Shown here piece after piece: positions 7,705 through 15,573 of a stretch of 19,105 nt of DNA. Positions within the stretch are counted from its first letter, which is position 1, and the number at the start of each line of letters is the position of its first letter. Origin of the DNA: an uncultured Oscillospiraceae bacterium. GTDB lineage: Bacteria; Bacillota_A; Clostridia; Oscillospirales; Oscillospiraceae. Under the pieces are notes generated by a model, which was not told the DNA's origin, made no database searches, and worked only from the letters and a program-made list of their open reading frames with translations. The DNA is taken from contig CAKTZK010000025.1 in the NCBI GenBank assembly GCA_934635515.1, positions 1 through 19,105 on the forward strand, in the 5' to 3' direction. The position numbers and the translations under genes were made by a program.

Positions 7705-9004
7705 GTTTCGGCCCATTTTGGACCTGGTGCGGCGCCACGAGGCCACGGCGGACCGCTGGGTCCCGGTGGCGGTGGCCCGGCCCGACGGCTGCGTACACCT
7801 GCGCCTGGGGCTACACAGTGACCCGGCCCGGCAGGCGGAGGATGAAAAATACACGGGCCTTTTGGTGAAAACGGCCCTGTGGCTCCAGGGCGGCTGCACT
7901 CTTATAACGGCGGATGAAGCGGTTTTCCGCTGGCTGCAGAGGGCGTATACTCCGGCGGGAGCGCGGGATTTTGACCGGGCGTTTCTGTCCGGCATATACC
8001 GTTCGCCCTTTCAGGTGGAGCGGCGGCAGACGCTGCCCCTGGAGCGGGAAACGCCGGCTTCGGCAGCGGCCCGGACGGAGGGCTGCCGCATCGGCATCGA
8101 CCTGGGCGGCAGCGACCGCAAGGCCGCAGCGGTGATAGACGGGGAGACCGTTTACACCGAGGAGGTGGTCTGGCAGCCTAAGACGGCGGCGGACCTGCGC
8201 TATCACTATGAGGGCATCACGGCGGCCTTGCGGGCGGCCAAGGCCCGCCTGCCCCGGGTGGACAGCGTGGGCATCTCCACCGCCGGGGTGGTGACAGACG
8301 GCGAAATTCGCCGCTCCAGCCTGTTTATGGCTGTGGAGCAGTCGACCTTTGATCGGGCGGGCCGGGACCTTTTGCGCCGGGCTGTGCGGGAGGTCTGCGG
8401 CGAAGTTCCCTGCGCCGTGTGCAACGACGGCGACGTGGCGGCCCTGGCCGGGGCCGTGAGCCTGAAGCGGCGGAAGCTGCTGGGCATCGCCATGGGTACC
8501 AGCCAGGCCGGCGGCTATATAGACGGCCGGGGACGCATCACCGGCTGGCTCAATGAGTTGGCGTTTTTGCCGGTGGATGTAGACCCCCAGGCCCCGGTGG
8601 ACCCCTGGTCCGGGGACCGGGGCGTGGGCGAGCGGTACTTCTCTCAGGAGGGCGTTCTGCGCCTGGCGGTCCAGAAGGGCCTTGCCCCCGAGGGGGAGAC
8701 CCCGGCGGAAAGGCTCCGCTGGGTGCAGGACCGGGCCGGGGCCGGAGACGACCGGGCGCTGGCGGCCTTTTCAGAACTGGGACGGCTCTTGGGCCTGACC
8801 CTGCCCTGGTATCGGAGGCTCACGGGCTGCGAAAGCGTGCTGCTTTTGGGCCGGGTGGTAGGCGGTGTCGGCGGCGAGTGCCTGGTGCGCGCCTGCCGTG
8901 CGGAGCTGGAGCGGACCGGAGAAAAGCTGGAAGTTCTGCTCCCGGAGGAATCCACCCGCCGGGTGGGCCAGGCTGCTGCGGCGGCCCTTTTGGAGGCCGA
9001 ATAA
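7694..9004 (+). CDS. ROK-like sugar-kinase-fold protein, function unknown
   Basis: This is a 436-aa protein in two parts. Residues 1 to about 130 are a region I cannot assign (WVPVAVARPDGCVHLRLGLHS, later ARDFDRAFLSGIYRSPFQV). Residues from about 132 have the actin/hexokinase/ROK ATPase fold: GIDLGGSDRKAAAVI (from 134, phosphate 1), VGISTAGVV, CNDGDVAALAGA and GIAMGTSQAGGYIDG (phosphate 2), then GWLNELAFLPVD and DPWSGDRGVGERYFSQ. The Cys-rich zinc motif of true ROK kinases and repressors is absent, and there is no helix-turn-helix. I recall similar proteins annotated only as ROK family in clostridia; substrate and activity are unknown. The ATG lies within rsfS, with little visible ribosome binding site, suggesting translational coupling. 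It ends the operon. Confidence 0.88.
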   Translation: MATEFRPILDLVRRHEATADRWVPVAVARPDGCVHLRLGLHSDPARQAEDEKYTGLLVKTALWLQGGCTLITADEAVFRWLQRAYTPAGARDFDRAFLSGIYRSPFQVERRQTLPLERETPASAAARTEGCRIGIDLGGSDRKAAAVIDGETVYTEEVVWQPKTAADLRYHYEGITAALRAAKARLPRVDSVGISTAGVVTDGEIRRSSLFMAVEQSTFDRAGRDLLRRAVREVCGEVPCAVCNDGDVAALAGAVSLKRRKLLGIAMGTSQAGGYIDGRGRITGWLNELAFLPVDVDPQAPVDPWSGDRGVGERYFSQEGVLRLAVQKGLAPEGETPAERLRWVQDRAGAGDDRALAAFSELGRLLGLTLPWYRRLTGCESVLLLGRVVGGVGGECLVRACRAELERTGEKLEVLLPEESTRRVGQAAAAALLEAE

Positions 9005-9011
9005 GTATAAG

Positions 9012-9041
9012 AAAAAAGCAGACCCGCGGGTCTGCTTTTTT
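9012..9041. terminator. Bidirectional intrinsic terminator, perfect 30-bp palindrome
   Basis: The two 15-nt halves (9012-9026 and 9027-9041) are exact reverse complements: A6 plus GCAGACCCG, then CGGGTCTGC plus T6. It offers a GC-rich stem with a U6 tail on both strands, between the convergent ROK-like gene (stop at 9004) and the channel gene (stop at 9056). Confidence 0.93.
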
Positions 9042-9055
9042 GCCGGTTTATGTAA

Positions 9056-9847
9056 TCAGTCCGTATGCACATCCATCTGCGGGTAGGGGATGGTGAAGCC
9101 GTTTTCCAGGAAACGGCGGCGGATAAGGCCCAAGACCCGTCGACGGACAGCGTTGTGCGCCGTAGGGGCGGCCTGAAGGCCCAGCAGATAATCCACCGAC
9201 CAATCACCCAGCTTGGAAAGGCCCAGGAAGCTGCAGCTCTCTACATCCGGCAGCTGAGAAATTTCCTCCGTCAGCTGCCGCAAAAAGGACTCCACAGCAG
9301 CGGGATCGTCTTCGTAGGAGGTGGACACCGGGAGAAAGAGATCCCGGCTCACCTGGGCGATCTGAAAAATATTCCGGTTGGAAATGGTCACGATGTTGTT
9401 GGTGGCCAGATCCCGCAGCTTGGTGGCCCGGAGAGAAAACTGCATCACCTCGCCGGTGATGTCGCCGTATTTTACCACGTCGCCCACGGCGAAATACTCC
9501 CCGGTGAGGATGTTCGTGCCCATAATGACATCCTTGAGCATGTCCTGCAGGGCAAGACCCACAATGGCGCCGATGATGCCCAGGCCTGTTACCAGGGAGG
9601 ACACATTCACCCCGTGGACCTGTAGAATTAGGATCAGTGCCAGCAGCACCAGCAGCCCCCGTACAGAGTTCAGGGCCAGGGCCAGGTAGGTCTGGCGGCG
9701 GCCGGAGAGAACGCTGGAGGCGGCGAGCTTCTCCGTGAACCGGTGGATCAGATGCCGCAGCAGCAGCCAACATATCAGGGCCGCGGCCACGATGCAGACG
9801 CTGAAAATGAACTTGTAGGAGCCCAGATAGGCAAAGATCCGATCCAT
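9056..9847 (-). CDS. mscS: Small-conductance mechanosensitive channel, MscS family
   Basis: MscS channels open under membrane tension and release solutes during hypo-osmotic shock. The 263-aa protein has three transmembrane helices. TM3 and the beta domain carry the family signature: GLGIIGAIVGLALQDMLKDVIMG, EYFAVGDVVKYGDITGEV, and LRDLATNNIVTISNRNI. The C-terminus ends in IPYPQMDVH, typical of short MscS proteins. An upstream in-frame ATG exists at 9871, but GGGAGGTG lies just before the ATG at 9847, so I use that one. It is transcribed convergently with the ROK-like gene and divergently from the EamA-HAD gene. Confidence 0.95.
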   Translation of the reverse strand: MDRIFAYLGSYKFIFSVCIVAAALICWLLLRHLIHRFTEKLAASSVLSGRRQTYLALALNSVRGLLVLLALILILQVHGVNVSSLVTGLGIIGAIVGLALQDMLKDVIMGTNILTGEYFAVGDVVKYGDITGEVMQFSLRATKLRDLATNNIVTISNRNIFQIAQVSRDLFLPVSTSYEDDPAAVESFLRQLTEEISQLPDVESCSFLGLSKLGDWSVDYLLGLQAAPTAHNAVRRRVLGLIRRRFLENGFTIPYPQMDVHTD

Positions 9848-9872
9848 GCCGCACCTCCCGGCGTTTTCCATC

Positions 9873-9901
9873 AGTATAGCACAGCGGCCGGGCCATTGCA
9901 A
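9873..9901 (-). promoter_or_regulatory. Putative promoter of the mscS-type gene
   Basis: On the minus strand, TTGCAA (9896-9901) is followed after 17 bp by TATACT (9873-9878), with TGC directly before it, giving an extended -10. Transcription would start about 20 nt before the start codon. Confidence 0.55.
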
Positions 9902-9946
9902 CGCGGACTTTTGCCGGAAAAGCAGAGGAAGATCAGCAATAGGGGC

Positions 9947-9976
9947 TTTACTTCGGGGCAGGCGGCGGTATATAAT
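9947..9976 (+). promoter_or_regulatory. Putative promoter of the EamA-HAD gene
   Basis: TTTACT (9947-9952) and a consensus TATAAT (9971-9976) are separated by 18 bp, 40 nt before the ATG at 10017. GGGAGGT precedes that ATG. Confidence 0.55.
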
Positions 9977-10016
9977 ACGGGAGCAAAAAGACTCGATACC
10001 CGGGAGGTATAAAAAT

Positions 10017-11537
10017 ATGTCCGAGAGAAGAGCGGAAGTGCTGATGGCGGCGGTGATCATCGCCCGCAGCACCTCCTTCGTGTTCAACAAAATGGGTCTG
10101 GGCACCATGAGCGCATTCAATATGCTGGCAGTGCGGTTTTTGCTGGCCTTTGTGCTCCTGGCGGCCCTGTTTGGCAAGAGACTGGTAAAGGGGCTGGACC
10201 GCCGCACGGTGGCCGGGGGCGCCCTGGTGGGCTTCCTCTTTTTCCTGGTCATGAGCTGCGAAATGCTGGCCCTGAAAACAGTGAACTCCGGCACGGTCTC
10301 CCTGCTGGAGAATCTGGCCATCATCCTCGTGCCGCTGCTGGAGTCGGCTCTGCACCGCAAGGCTCCCACGGCCATGAGCCTGCTGTGCGCCGCCATCGCC
10401 CTGGGGGGCGTTGCCCTGCTGACGACCGAGGGCGGGGGCTTCCACCTGGGCGTGGGGGAGTGCATCGCCCTGCTGTCGGCATTCCTGTATGCCGCGGGCA
10501 TTATCGCCATCGACCGCACCAGTCACAAGGCGGACAGCTTCCAGCTGGGTGTGCTGGAGGTGGGCTTTTTGGGTCTGTTCGCCCTGATCGCCTCCTGCCT
10601 CTTTGAGTCGCCCCGGCTGCCCCAGACGGGCAGCGAGTGGGGCATCATCCTGGCCCTGGCGGTGGTGTGTACCGGCTTTGGCTATACCCTGCAGCCCGTG
10701 GCCCAGAGCCATATCAGCGCAGATCGGGCCAGCCTGTTCTGTGCTTTAAGCCCGGCCTTTGCCACCATTTTCGGGGCGGTGCTGCTCCGGGAGCGGGTGA
10801 CGGCTTGGGGCTATGTGGGCATCGTGCTGATCTTGGGGAGCATCCTGCTGCCGCACCTGCCGGTGATTCACAAAAAAAACCGGGCCCGGGCCGTGCTGTT
10901 TGACATGGACGGCACGCTGCTGGACACCCTGGAGGATCTGCAGGACTCCGTAAATCATGTGCTTTTGGCCCACGGATACCCGGCCCGGACCCGGGAGGAG
11001 ATACGGGCCTTTCTGGGAAACGGTGCGGCCATGCTTTTGCGCCGGGCCCTGCCGGATGCGGTGGGGGAGGAGGAATTTGCGGCCCTGCTGACGGAATATA
11101 AAGCCTGGTACCAGGCACACAACTGTATAAAGACCCGCCCCTATCCGGGCATCCCGGAGCTGCTGGATAAACTCCAAAAGGCCGGGGTGCAGGTGGCTAT
11201 CGTCTCCAATAAGCCCGACCCCACCACCAAGGCCCTGGCCGAGAAATTCTTCCCCGGTGTGCCGGCCTTCGGCCAGCGGGACGATCTGCCCCCCAAGCCC
11301 GCGCCGGACCTGGTGCTCTGCGCCCTGAAGGAGCTGGGCTGCCCCCGGGAGAGCGCCATCTATGTGGGCGACAGCGAGGTGGACATTCAGACTGCGCAGA
11401 ACTGCCGCATGAACTACATCGGCGTGAGTTGGGGCTTCCGGGGCCGGGAGAAGCTGCTGGCCGTGGCGCCCCAGGCCATCGTGGTAGACAGAGCGGAGGA
11501 AATTTTGCAGGAGAAAAATTTGCAAATTGTCCGTTGA
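10017..11537 (+). CDS. EamA/DMT-family permease fused to a HAD phosphatase (Gph-like)
   Basis: The 506-aa protein is a fusion. Residues 1 to about 285 are a ten-helix drug/metabolite transporter with two EamA repeats (first around FNKMGLGTMSAFNMLAVRF, second ending FGAVLLRERVTAWGYVGIVLILGSILL). The junction HKKNRARAV is encoded across an A8 run (10872-10879). From about 290 a complete HAD phosphatase follows: DMDGT with nucleophile D296 and D298, IVSNKPD (S397), K427 in PPKPAPD, and GDSEVD (D452, D456). The cap insertion after motif I resembles phosphoglycolate phosphatases. EamA proteins usually export amino acids or metabolites. The pairing suggests transport coupled to dephosphorylation, but both substrates are unknown. 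The start is the ATG at 10017 with GGGAGGT; longer in-frame upstream sequence is intergenic. Confidence 0.9.
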   Translation: MSERRAEVLMAAVIIARSTSFVFNKMGLGTMSAFNMLAVRFLLAFVLLAALFGKRLVKGLDRRTVAGGALVGFLFFLVMSCEMLALKTVNSGTVSLLENLAIILVPLLESALHRKAPTAMSLLCAAIALGGVALLTTEGGGFHLGVGECIALLSAFLYAAGIIAIDRTSHKADSFQLGVLEVGFLGLFALIASCLFESPRLPQTGSEWGIILALAVVCTGFGYTLQPVAQSHISADRASLFCALSPAFATIFGAVLLRERVTAWGYVGIVLILGSILLPHLPVIHKKNRARAVLFDMDGTLLDTLEDLQDSVNHVLLAHGYPARTREEIRAFLGNGAAMLLRRALPDAVGEEEFAALLTEYKAWYQAHNCIKTRPYPGIPELLDKLQKAGVQVAIVSNKPDPTTKALAEKFFPGVPAFGQRDDLPPKPAPDLVLCALKELGCPRESAIYVGDSEVDIQTAQNCRMNYIGVSWGFRGREKLLAVAPQAIVVDRAEEILQEKNLQIVR

Positions 11538-11562
11538 CAAGCCGGGAAAAGGTGCTTATAAT
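11534..11562 (+). promoter_or_regulatory. Consensus sigma-A promoter of thrS
   Basis: TTGACA (11534-11539), a 17-bp spacer and TATAAT (11557-11562) match the housekeeping consensus at every position. The -35 contains the stop codon of the EamA-HAD gene (11535-11537). Transcription would start near 11569. Confidence 0.9.
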
Positions 11563-11568
11563 ATGCTG

Positions 11569-11812
11569 TAATCAAGAAAATGCGTTGACGGAGAAGAGAT
11601 CTGACCCCCACCGCCAAAGAGAGGAGCGCCCCGGCTGAAAGCGCTTCGTGGTGAAGACGGATCGGTACCACTCCCGAGCTGTCCGTGAGGAGCGGAACGG
11701 GGCCTCCCGTTACAGAGGACACGAGCGACGGGATTTTTTCCGTAAGCAGGGTGGAACCGTGGAGTAAAGCTTTTTACCTCACCCCTGAATTTTGTCAGGG
11801 GTGAGTTTTTTT
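11569..11812 (+). promoter_or_regulatory. T-box leader (tRNA-Thr-sensing riboswitch) of thrS
   Basis: A Stem I with AGAGAGGAG and GGCTGAAAGC distal elements (about 11624-11662) is followed by a candidate specifier ACC (Thr) at 11667-11669, flanked 3' by A. The T-box core AGGGTGGAACCGTG is at 11748-11761; its TGGA would pair with a tRNA acceptor ending UCCA. Uncharged tRNA-Thr should stabilise the antiterminator and let thrS be transcribed. The class is clear from the T-box core and the downstream thrS; the exact specifier alignment is my inference. Confidence 0.93.
11778..11812 (+). terminator. T-box-controlled terminator before thrS
   Basis: An 11-bp stem CTCACCCCTGA/TCAGGGGTGAG (11778-11788 and 11795-11805) with a 6-nt loop is followed by T7. 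It lies directly after the T-box core, which would form the competing antiterminator. Confidence 0.92.
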
Positions 11813-11840
11813 GTCACCCCAAGAAAGGAGAACTTTTACT

Positions 11841-13634
11841 ATGAGCGAAGAAAACATCTACACCTTTGAAAACAAGGACTACCGCCGCACCTATTGGCAT
11901 ACCTGCTCCCATGTGCTGGCCCAGGCCGTGAAGCGCCTGTATCCGGAGGTAAAGCTGGCCATCGGCCCGTCCATCGAGGGCGGCTTCTATTACGACTTCG
12001 ATGCTCCCTTTAACTTCACCCAGGAGCATCTGGACGCCCTGGAGGCGGAGATGCGCAAGATCTGCAAGGAGAAGCTGAAGCTGGAGCGCTTCGAGCTGCC
12101 CCGGGAAGAGGCTATCGCCTTCATGCAGGAGAAGGACGAGCCCTATAAGGTGGAGCTGATCAACGACCTGCCCGCCGACGCGCACATCTCTTTTTATAAG
12201 CAGGGCGAGTTTGTGGACCTGTGCGCAGGCCCTCACCTGGACTCCACCGGCCGCATCAAGGGCAACGCCATCAAGCTGACCCAGTGCTGCGGCGCCTACT
12301 GGCGCGGCGACTCCAACCGCAAGATGCTCCAGCGTATCTACGCTGTGGCCTTCCCCAAGAAGGAGGAGCTGGAGGAGTATCTGAAGCAGCGGGAGGAGGC
12401 TCTCAAGCGCGACCACAACAAGCTGGGCCGCGACCTGGAGTATTTCACCACCGTGGACTATATCGGCCAGGGCCTGCCCATTCTGCTGCCCAAGGGCGCC
12501 CGGGTCATCCAGCTTTTGCAGCGCTGGGTGGAGGATGTTGAGCAGAAGCGGGGCTACCTGCTGACCAAGACCCCCCTCATGGCCAAGCGGGAGCTTTACA
12601 AGATCTCCGGCCACTGGGAGCATTATCTGGACGGTATGTTCGTTATGGGCGATCCCCACGACGAGACCAAGGAGTGCTTTGCCCTGCGGCCTATGACCTG
12701 CCCCTTCCAGTATCAGGTGTATCTGAACCGCCAGCGCTCCTACCGTGACCTGCCCATGCGCCTGGGTGAGACCTCCACTCTGTTCCGCAACGAGGACTCC
12801 GGCGAGATGCACGGCCTCATCCGTGTGCGCCAGTTCACCATTTCCGAGGGCCACCTGGTGCTGCGCCCGGATCAGCTGGAGGAGGAGTTCAAGGGCTGCC
12901 TGGAGCTGGCTAAGTACTGCCTGGGCACCGTGGGCCTGCTGGATAAGTGCACCTTCCGCTTCTCCCAGTGGGACCCCGCCAACCCCAACAACAAGTACGA
13001 GGGCACCAAGGAGCAGTGGGACGAGGCCCAGCGCGTCATGGGCCAGATCCTGGACGACCTGGATGTGAAGTACGAGATCGGTATCGACGAGGCCGCCTTC
13101 TACGGCCCCAAGCTGGATATTCAGTATAAGAATGTGTTCGGCAAGGAGGACACCCTGGTCACCATCCAGATCGATATGCTCCTGGCCCAGCGCTTCGGTA
13201 TGTACTATATTGACGAAAACGGTGAGAAGGCTCTGCCGTATATCATCCACCGTACCTCCATGGGCTGCTATGAGCGCACCCTGGCCTACCTCATTGAGGA
13301 GTATGCCGGGGCTCTGCCCACCTGGATGGCCCCCGAGCAGGTGCGCTTCCTGCCCGTCACCGACCGCGCCGCCGACTACTGCGCCGACGCCGCCAAGGCC
13401 CTGGAGGCACAGGGCTTCCGGGTGGAGGTGGACTACCGCAACGAGAAGATCGGCAAGAAGATCCGCGATGCACAGGTGGAAAAGGTGCCCTACATGGTGG
13501 TGGTAGGCGACCGCGACATGGAAAATGGCACCGTCTCTCCCCGGCACCGGGCCGACGGCGACCTGGGCGCCATGTCCCTGGATGACTTCACTGCCCTGCT
13601 CCGCGATGTGGTAGACAGCAAGGCCAAGAAGTAA
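11841..13634 (+). CDS. thrS: Threonyl-tRNA synthetase lacking the TGS domain
   Basis: ThrRS charges tRNA-Thr. The 597-aa protein starts almost directly at the editing domain, so the usual N-terminal TGS domain of about 60 aa is missing. The editing site has H20xxxH24 (YWHTCSH) and C128/H132 (DLCAGPH). The class II catalytic domain has probable zinc ligands C287 (in MTCPFQ, where MNCPGH is usual), H338 and H470, and the anticodon-binding domain covers about residues 500-597 (EKIGKKIRDAQ, PYMVVVGDRD). The start is the ATG at 11841, 10 nt after AGAAAGGAG; a TTG at 11811 lies in the leader terminator and is rejected. It is a single-gene unit under T-box control. Confidence 0.97.
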   Translation: MSEENIYTFENKDYRRTYWHTCSHVLAQAVKRLYPEVKLAIGPSIEGGFYYDFDAPFNFTQEHLDALEAEMRKICKEKLKLERFELPREEAIAFMQEKDEPYKVELINDLPADAHISFYKQGEFVDLCAGPHLDSTGRIKGNAIKLTQCCGAYWRGDSNRKMLQRIYAVAFPKKEELEEYLKQREEALKRDHNKLGRDLEYFTTVDYIGQGLPILLPKGARVIQLLQRWVEDVEQKRGYLLTKTPLMAKRELYKISGHWEHYLDGMFVMGDPHDETKECFALRPMTCPFQYQVYLNRQRSYRDLPMRLGETSTLFRNEDSGEMHGLIRVRQFTISEGHLVLRPDQLEEEFKGCLELAKYCLGTVGLLDKCTFRFSQWDPANPNNKYEGTKEQWDEAQRVMGQILDDLDVKYEIGIDEAAFYGPKLDIQYKNVFGKEDTLVTIQIDMLLAQRFGMYYIDENGEKALPYIIHRTSMGCYERTLAYLIEEYAGALPTWMAPEQVRFLPVTDRAADYCADAAKALEAQGFRVEVDYRNEKIGKKIRDAQVEKVPYMVVVGDRDMENGTVSPRHRADGDLGAMSLDDFTALLRDVVDSKAKK

Positions 13635-13653
13635 AAACAGAATCCAAAATCCC

Positions 13654-13687
13654 CCGAGCGCCCCTTTTGGGGCGCTCGGACTTTTTT
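13654..13687 (+). terminator. Intrinsic terminator of thrS
   Basis: An 11-bp perfect stem CCGAGCGCCCC/GGGGCGCTCGG (13654-13664 and 13669-13679) with a TTTT loop is followed by AC and T6, 20 nt after the thrS stop. Confidence 0.95.
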
Positions 13688-13702
13688 GAGGGGAAAAACC
13701 TC

Positions 13703-14160
13703 CGTAGGGGCGACCCTTACGGTCGCCCGCGGGCGGGGTAAGACCCCGCCCCTACGCCCCATAGGAACACGCCCTGCACGCCTTGCAACCATGTCATTGC
13801 GAGGGCGCACCGCGCCCGTGGGGAGCGAACTGAGCGCTGCCAGTGGCAGATGAAGCGAAGTGAGCGAGTGGCCGCGGTCAAAATTTCAAGCGCCCGCCGT
13901 TAGGCAGCGCAGAAATTATGGGCACCGCAACAGGGGTATCCGTTCTCCTTTGGATTTGTGCGGGGGTGTTACGGATTCCCACGACCAGTGTGCGTACTGG
14001 CCTCGGAATGACACGGTTTTTCACATGAGGCACAGTGGGGCGGGCCGATGTGGGCATCGGCCCCTACAAAGGTGCTATGTATCGCAACGGAGTCGGGCGA
14101 CCGCAAGGGTCGCCCCTACGAAAAATCCTTGTGGGGCGGGGCCCGTGTGCCCCGCCGCAG
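13703..14160. repeat. Cluster of dispersed hairpin repeats (units A, B, D) in a 540-bp gene-free gap
   Basis: The stretch 13688-14229 has no credible gene. It holds A units (CGTAGGGGC plus a hairpin): a head-to-head pair at 13703-13756 with stems GGGCGACC/GGTCGCCC and GGGCGGGGT/ACCCCGCCC, an inverted copy at 14042-14068 (GGGCCGATG/CATCGGCCC), another at 14095-14120, and a hairpin at 14135-14156. A partial B unit starts at 13792 (TGTCATTGCGAG), and an inverted full B unit lies at 13971-14013 (CCAGT/ACTGG core). A D unit at 13834-13858 matches 19014-19038 at 24 of 25 positions. About 13870-13960 shows nothing I recognise. Confidence 0.85.
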
Positions 14161-14172
14161 TTCCCTTCCCAC

Positions 14173-14205
14173 AAAAAAACAGGAGACGGCATAGGCCGCC
14201 TCCTG
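14173..14205 (-). terminator. Intrinsic terminator of uraA
   Basis: On the minus strand, CAGGAGGCGGC and GCCGTCTCCTG form an 11-bp stem (one G-U pair, 4-nt loop) followed by T7 (14179 down to 14173), 24 nt past the uraA stop. Confidence 0.93.
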
Positions 14206-14229
14206 AGAGGGTATTCTTTTTGCCTTGTC

Positions 14230-15573
14230 TTAGTAGCTGCCCAGGTCGGCGGACTTGTCGCCCTGGGGGTCTACGCCGAACTTGTAGTCGTTGCCGGGGA
14301 GGATGGCGTTGAGGATCACGCCGCACAGGGCCGCGATGGCCAGGCCCGTGAGGGTGATGTCCGCGCCGCCCACGGTGAAGGTGATGCCGCCGGTGGAGCT
14401 GAAGCCCAGGCCGCTGACGAAGATCACCGCCGCGATGATGAGGTTACGGGACTTGGTCAGGTCCACCTTGTTTTCCACCACATTGCGCACGCCTACGGCG
14501 GAGATCATGCCGTACAGCACGAAGCTGACGCCGCCCACAATGGCCGTGGGGATGGAGTTGACCAGGGCGTCAAACTTGGGGGAGAAGGAGAGGATGATGG
14601 CGTACACAGCCGCCAGGCGGATGACCCGGGGATCATAGACCTTGCTCAGGGCCAGGACGCCGGTGTTTTCACCGTAGGTGGTGTTGGCGGGGCCGCCGAA
14701 CATACCGGCTACCGCCGTTGCCAGGCCGTCGCCCAGGAGGGTGCGGTGCAGGCCGGGGTCTGCGATGAAGTTCTTGCCGGTGGTGGAGGAGATGGCGGAG
14801 ATATCGCCGATGTGCTCCATCATGGCGGCGATGGCGATGGGGGCCATGACCAGGATGGAGGTCAGGTCAAACTTGGCGATGACAAACTGCTGCAGGCCCA
14901 CAAAGTCGGCCTTGCCTACCTCGGTGAAATCCACCTGGCCGGCGATGAGGGCCACAATGTAGCTGCCCACCACGCCCAGCAGGATGGGGATGATCTTCAC
15001 CATGCCCTTGCCCCAGATGTTGGCCACGATGATGATGGCGATGGCCACCAGAGCCAGCCACCAGCAGGTGGAGGCGTTGGAGATGGCGGTACCGGAGAGG
15101 TTCAGACCGATGAGGATGATGATGGGGCCGGTGACGATGGGGGGGAAGAAGCGCATGACCTTCTGGGGGCCCACCAGCTTGAACAGCAGGGCCAGCACCA
15201 GGTACAGAGCGCCGGCGATGACGATGCCGCCCAGGGCGTAGGGGAGCTTTTCTTCACCGGTCATGGTGGCGAACTTGCCCACGTCCAGCTTGGCTACCGC
15301 CTCGAAGCCGCCCAGGAAGGCGAAGGAGGAGCCCAGGAAGGCCGGCACCTTAAACTTGGTGCACACGTGGAACAGCAGTGTGCCCAGACCCGCAAACAGC
15401 AGCGTGGTCTGGATGGAGAGCGGCAGGCCGTAGTTCTGCACCAGGATGGGCACCAGCACCGTGGCGCCGAACATGGCAAACAGGTGCTGCAGGCCCAGCA
15501 GCAGCATCCGGGGCAGGCCCAGAGTCCGGGCGTCGTAGACCGGGTCGTTGCCCAGGTTGTGTTTCTTGTTCAT
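14230..15573 (-). CDS. uraA: Uracil permease (NCS2/NAT family)
   Basis: This 447-aa proton-coupled nucleobase transporter brings uracil into the cell for salvage. It has about 14 hydrophobic segments. Family marks include LLLGLQHLFAMFGATVLVP at the N-terminus, AFLGSSFAFLGG, FFPPIVTGPIIILIGLNLS, the conserved MMEHIGDISAIS in TM8, and the NAT signature GGPANTTYGENTGV with the uracil-type NTTYGEN rather than the xanthine or urate form. The ATG has AGGAGGAG about 8 nt upstream. It has its own promoter and an attenuator-like leader (15627-15788). bioY lies upstream on the same strand. Confidence 0.95.
   Translation of the reverse strand: MNKKHNLGNDPVYDARTLGLPRMLLLGLQHLFAMFGATVLVPILVQNYGLPLSIQTTLLFAGLGTLLFHVCTKFKVPAFLGSSFAFLGGFEAVAKLDVGKFATMTGEEKLPYALGGIVIAGALYLVLALLFKLVGPQKVMRFFPPIVTGPIIILIGLNLSGTAISNASTCWWLALVAIAIIIVANIWGKGMVKIIPILLGVVGSYIVALIAGQVDFTEVGKADFVGLQQFVIAKFDLTSILVMAPIAIAAMMEHIGDISAISSTTGKNFIADPGLHRTLLGDGLATAVAGMFGGPANTTYGENTGVLALSKVYDPRVIRLAAVYAIILSFSPKFDALVNSIPTAIVGGVSFVLYGMISAVGVRNVVENKVDLTKSRNLIIAAVIFVSGLGFSSTGGITFTVGGADITLTGLAIAALCGVILNAILPGNDYKFGVDPQGDKSADLGSY

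Noticed and set aside
9161..9187. A-type repeat (CGTAGGGGCGGCC) inside the mscS-type coding sequence
   Set aside because: The match is only about 10-13 nt, and the encoded C-terminal domain has the family's normal length around this point, so no insertion is indicated.
13703..14160. CRISPR array
   Set aside because: The repeats differ in length, orientation and spacing, carry internal hairpins, and have no regular spacers or neighbouring cas genes.
13860..14312. Plus-strand ORF of 150 codons in the repeat region
   Set aside because: It consists of translated repeat units A and B and the uraA terminator, has no ribosome binding site, and matches no family I know.
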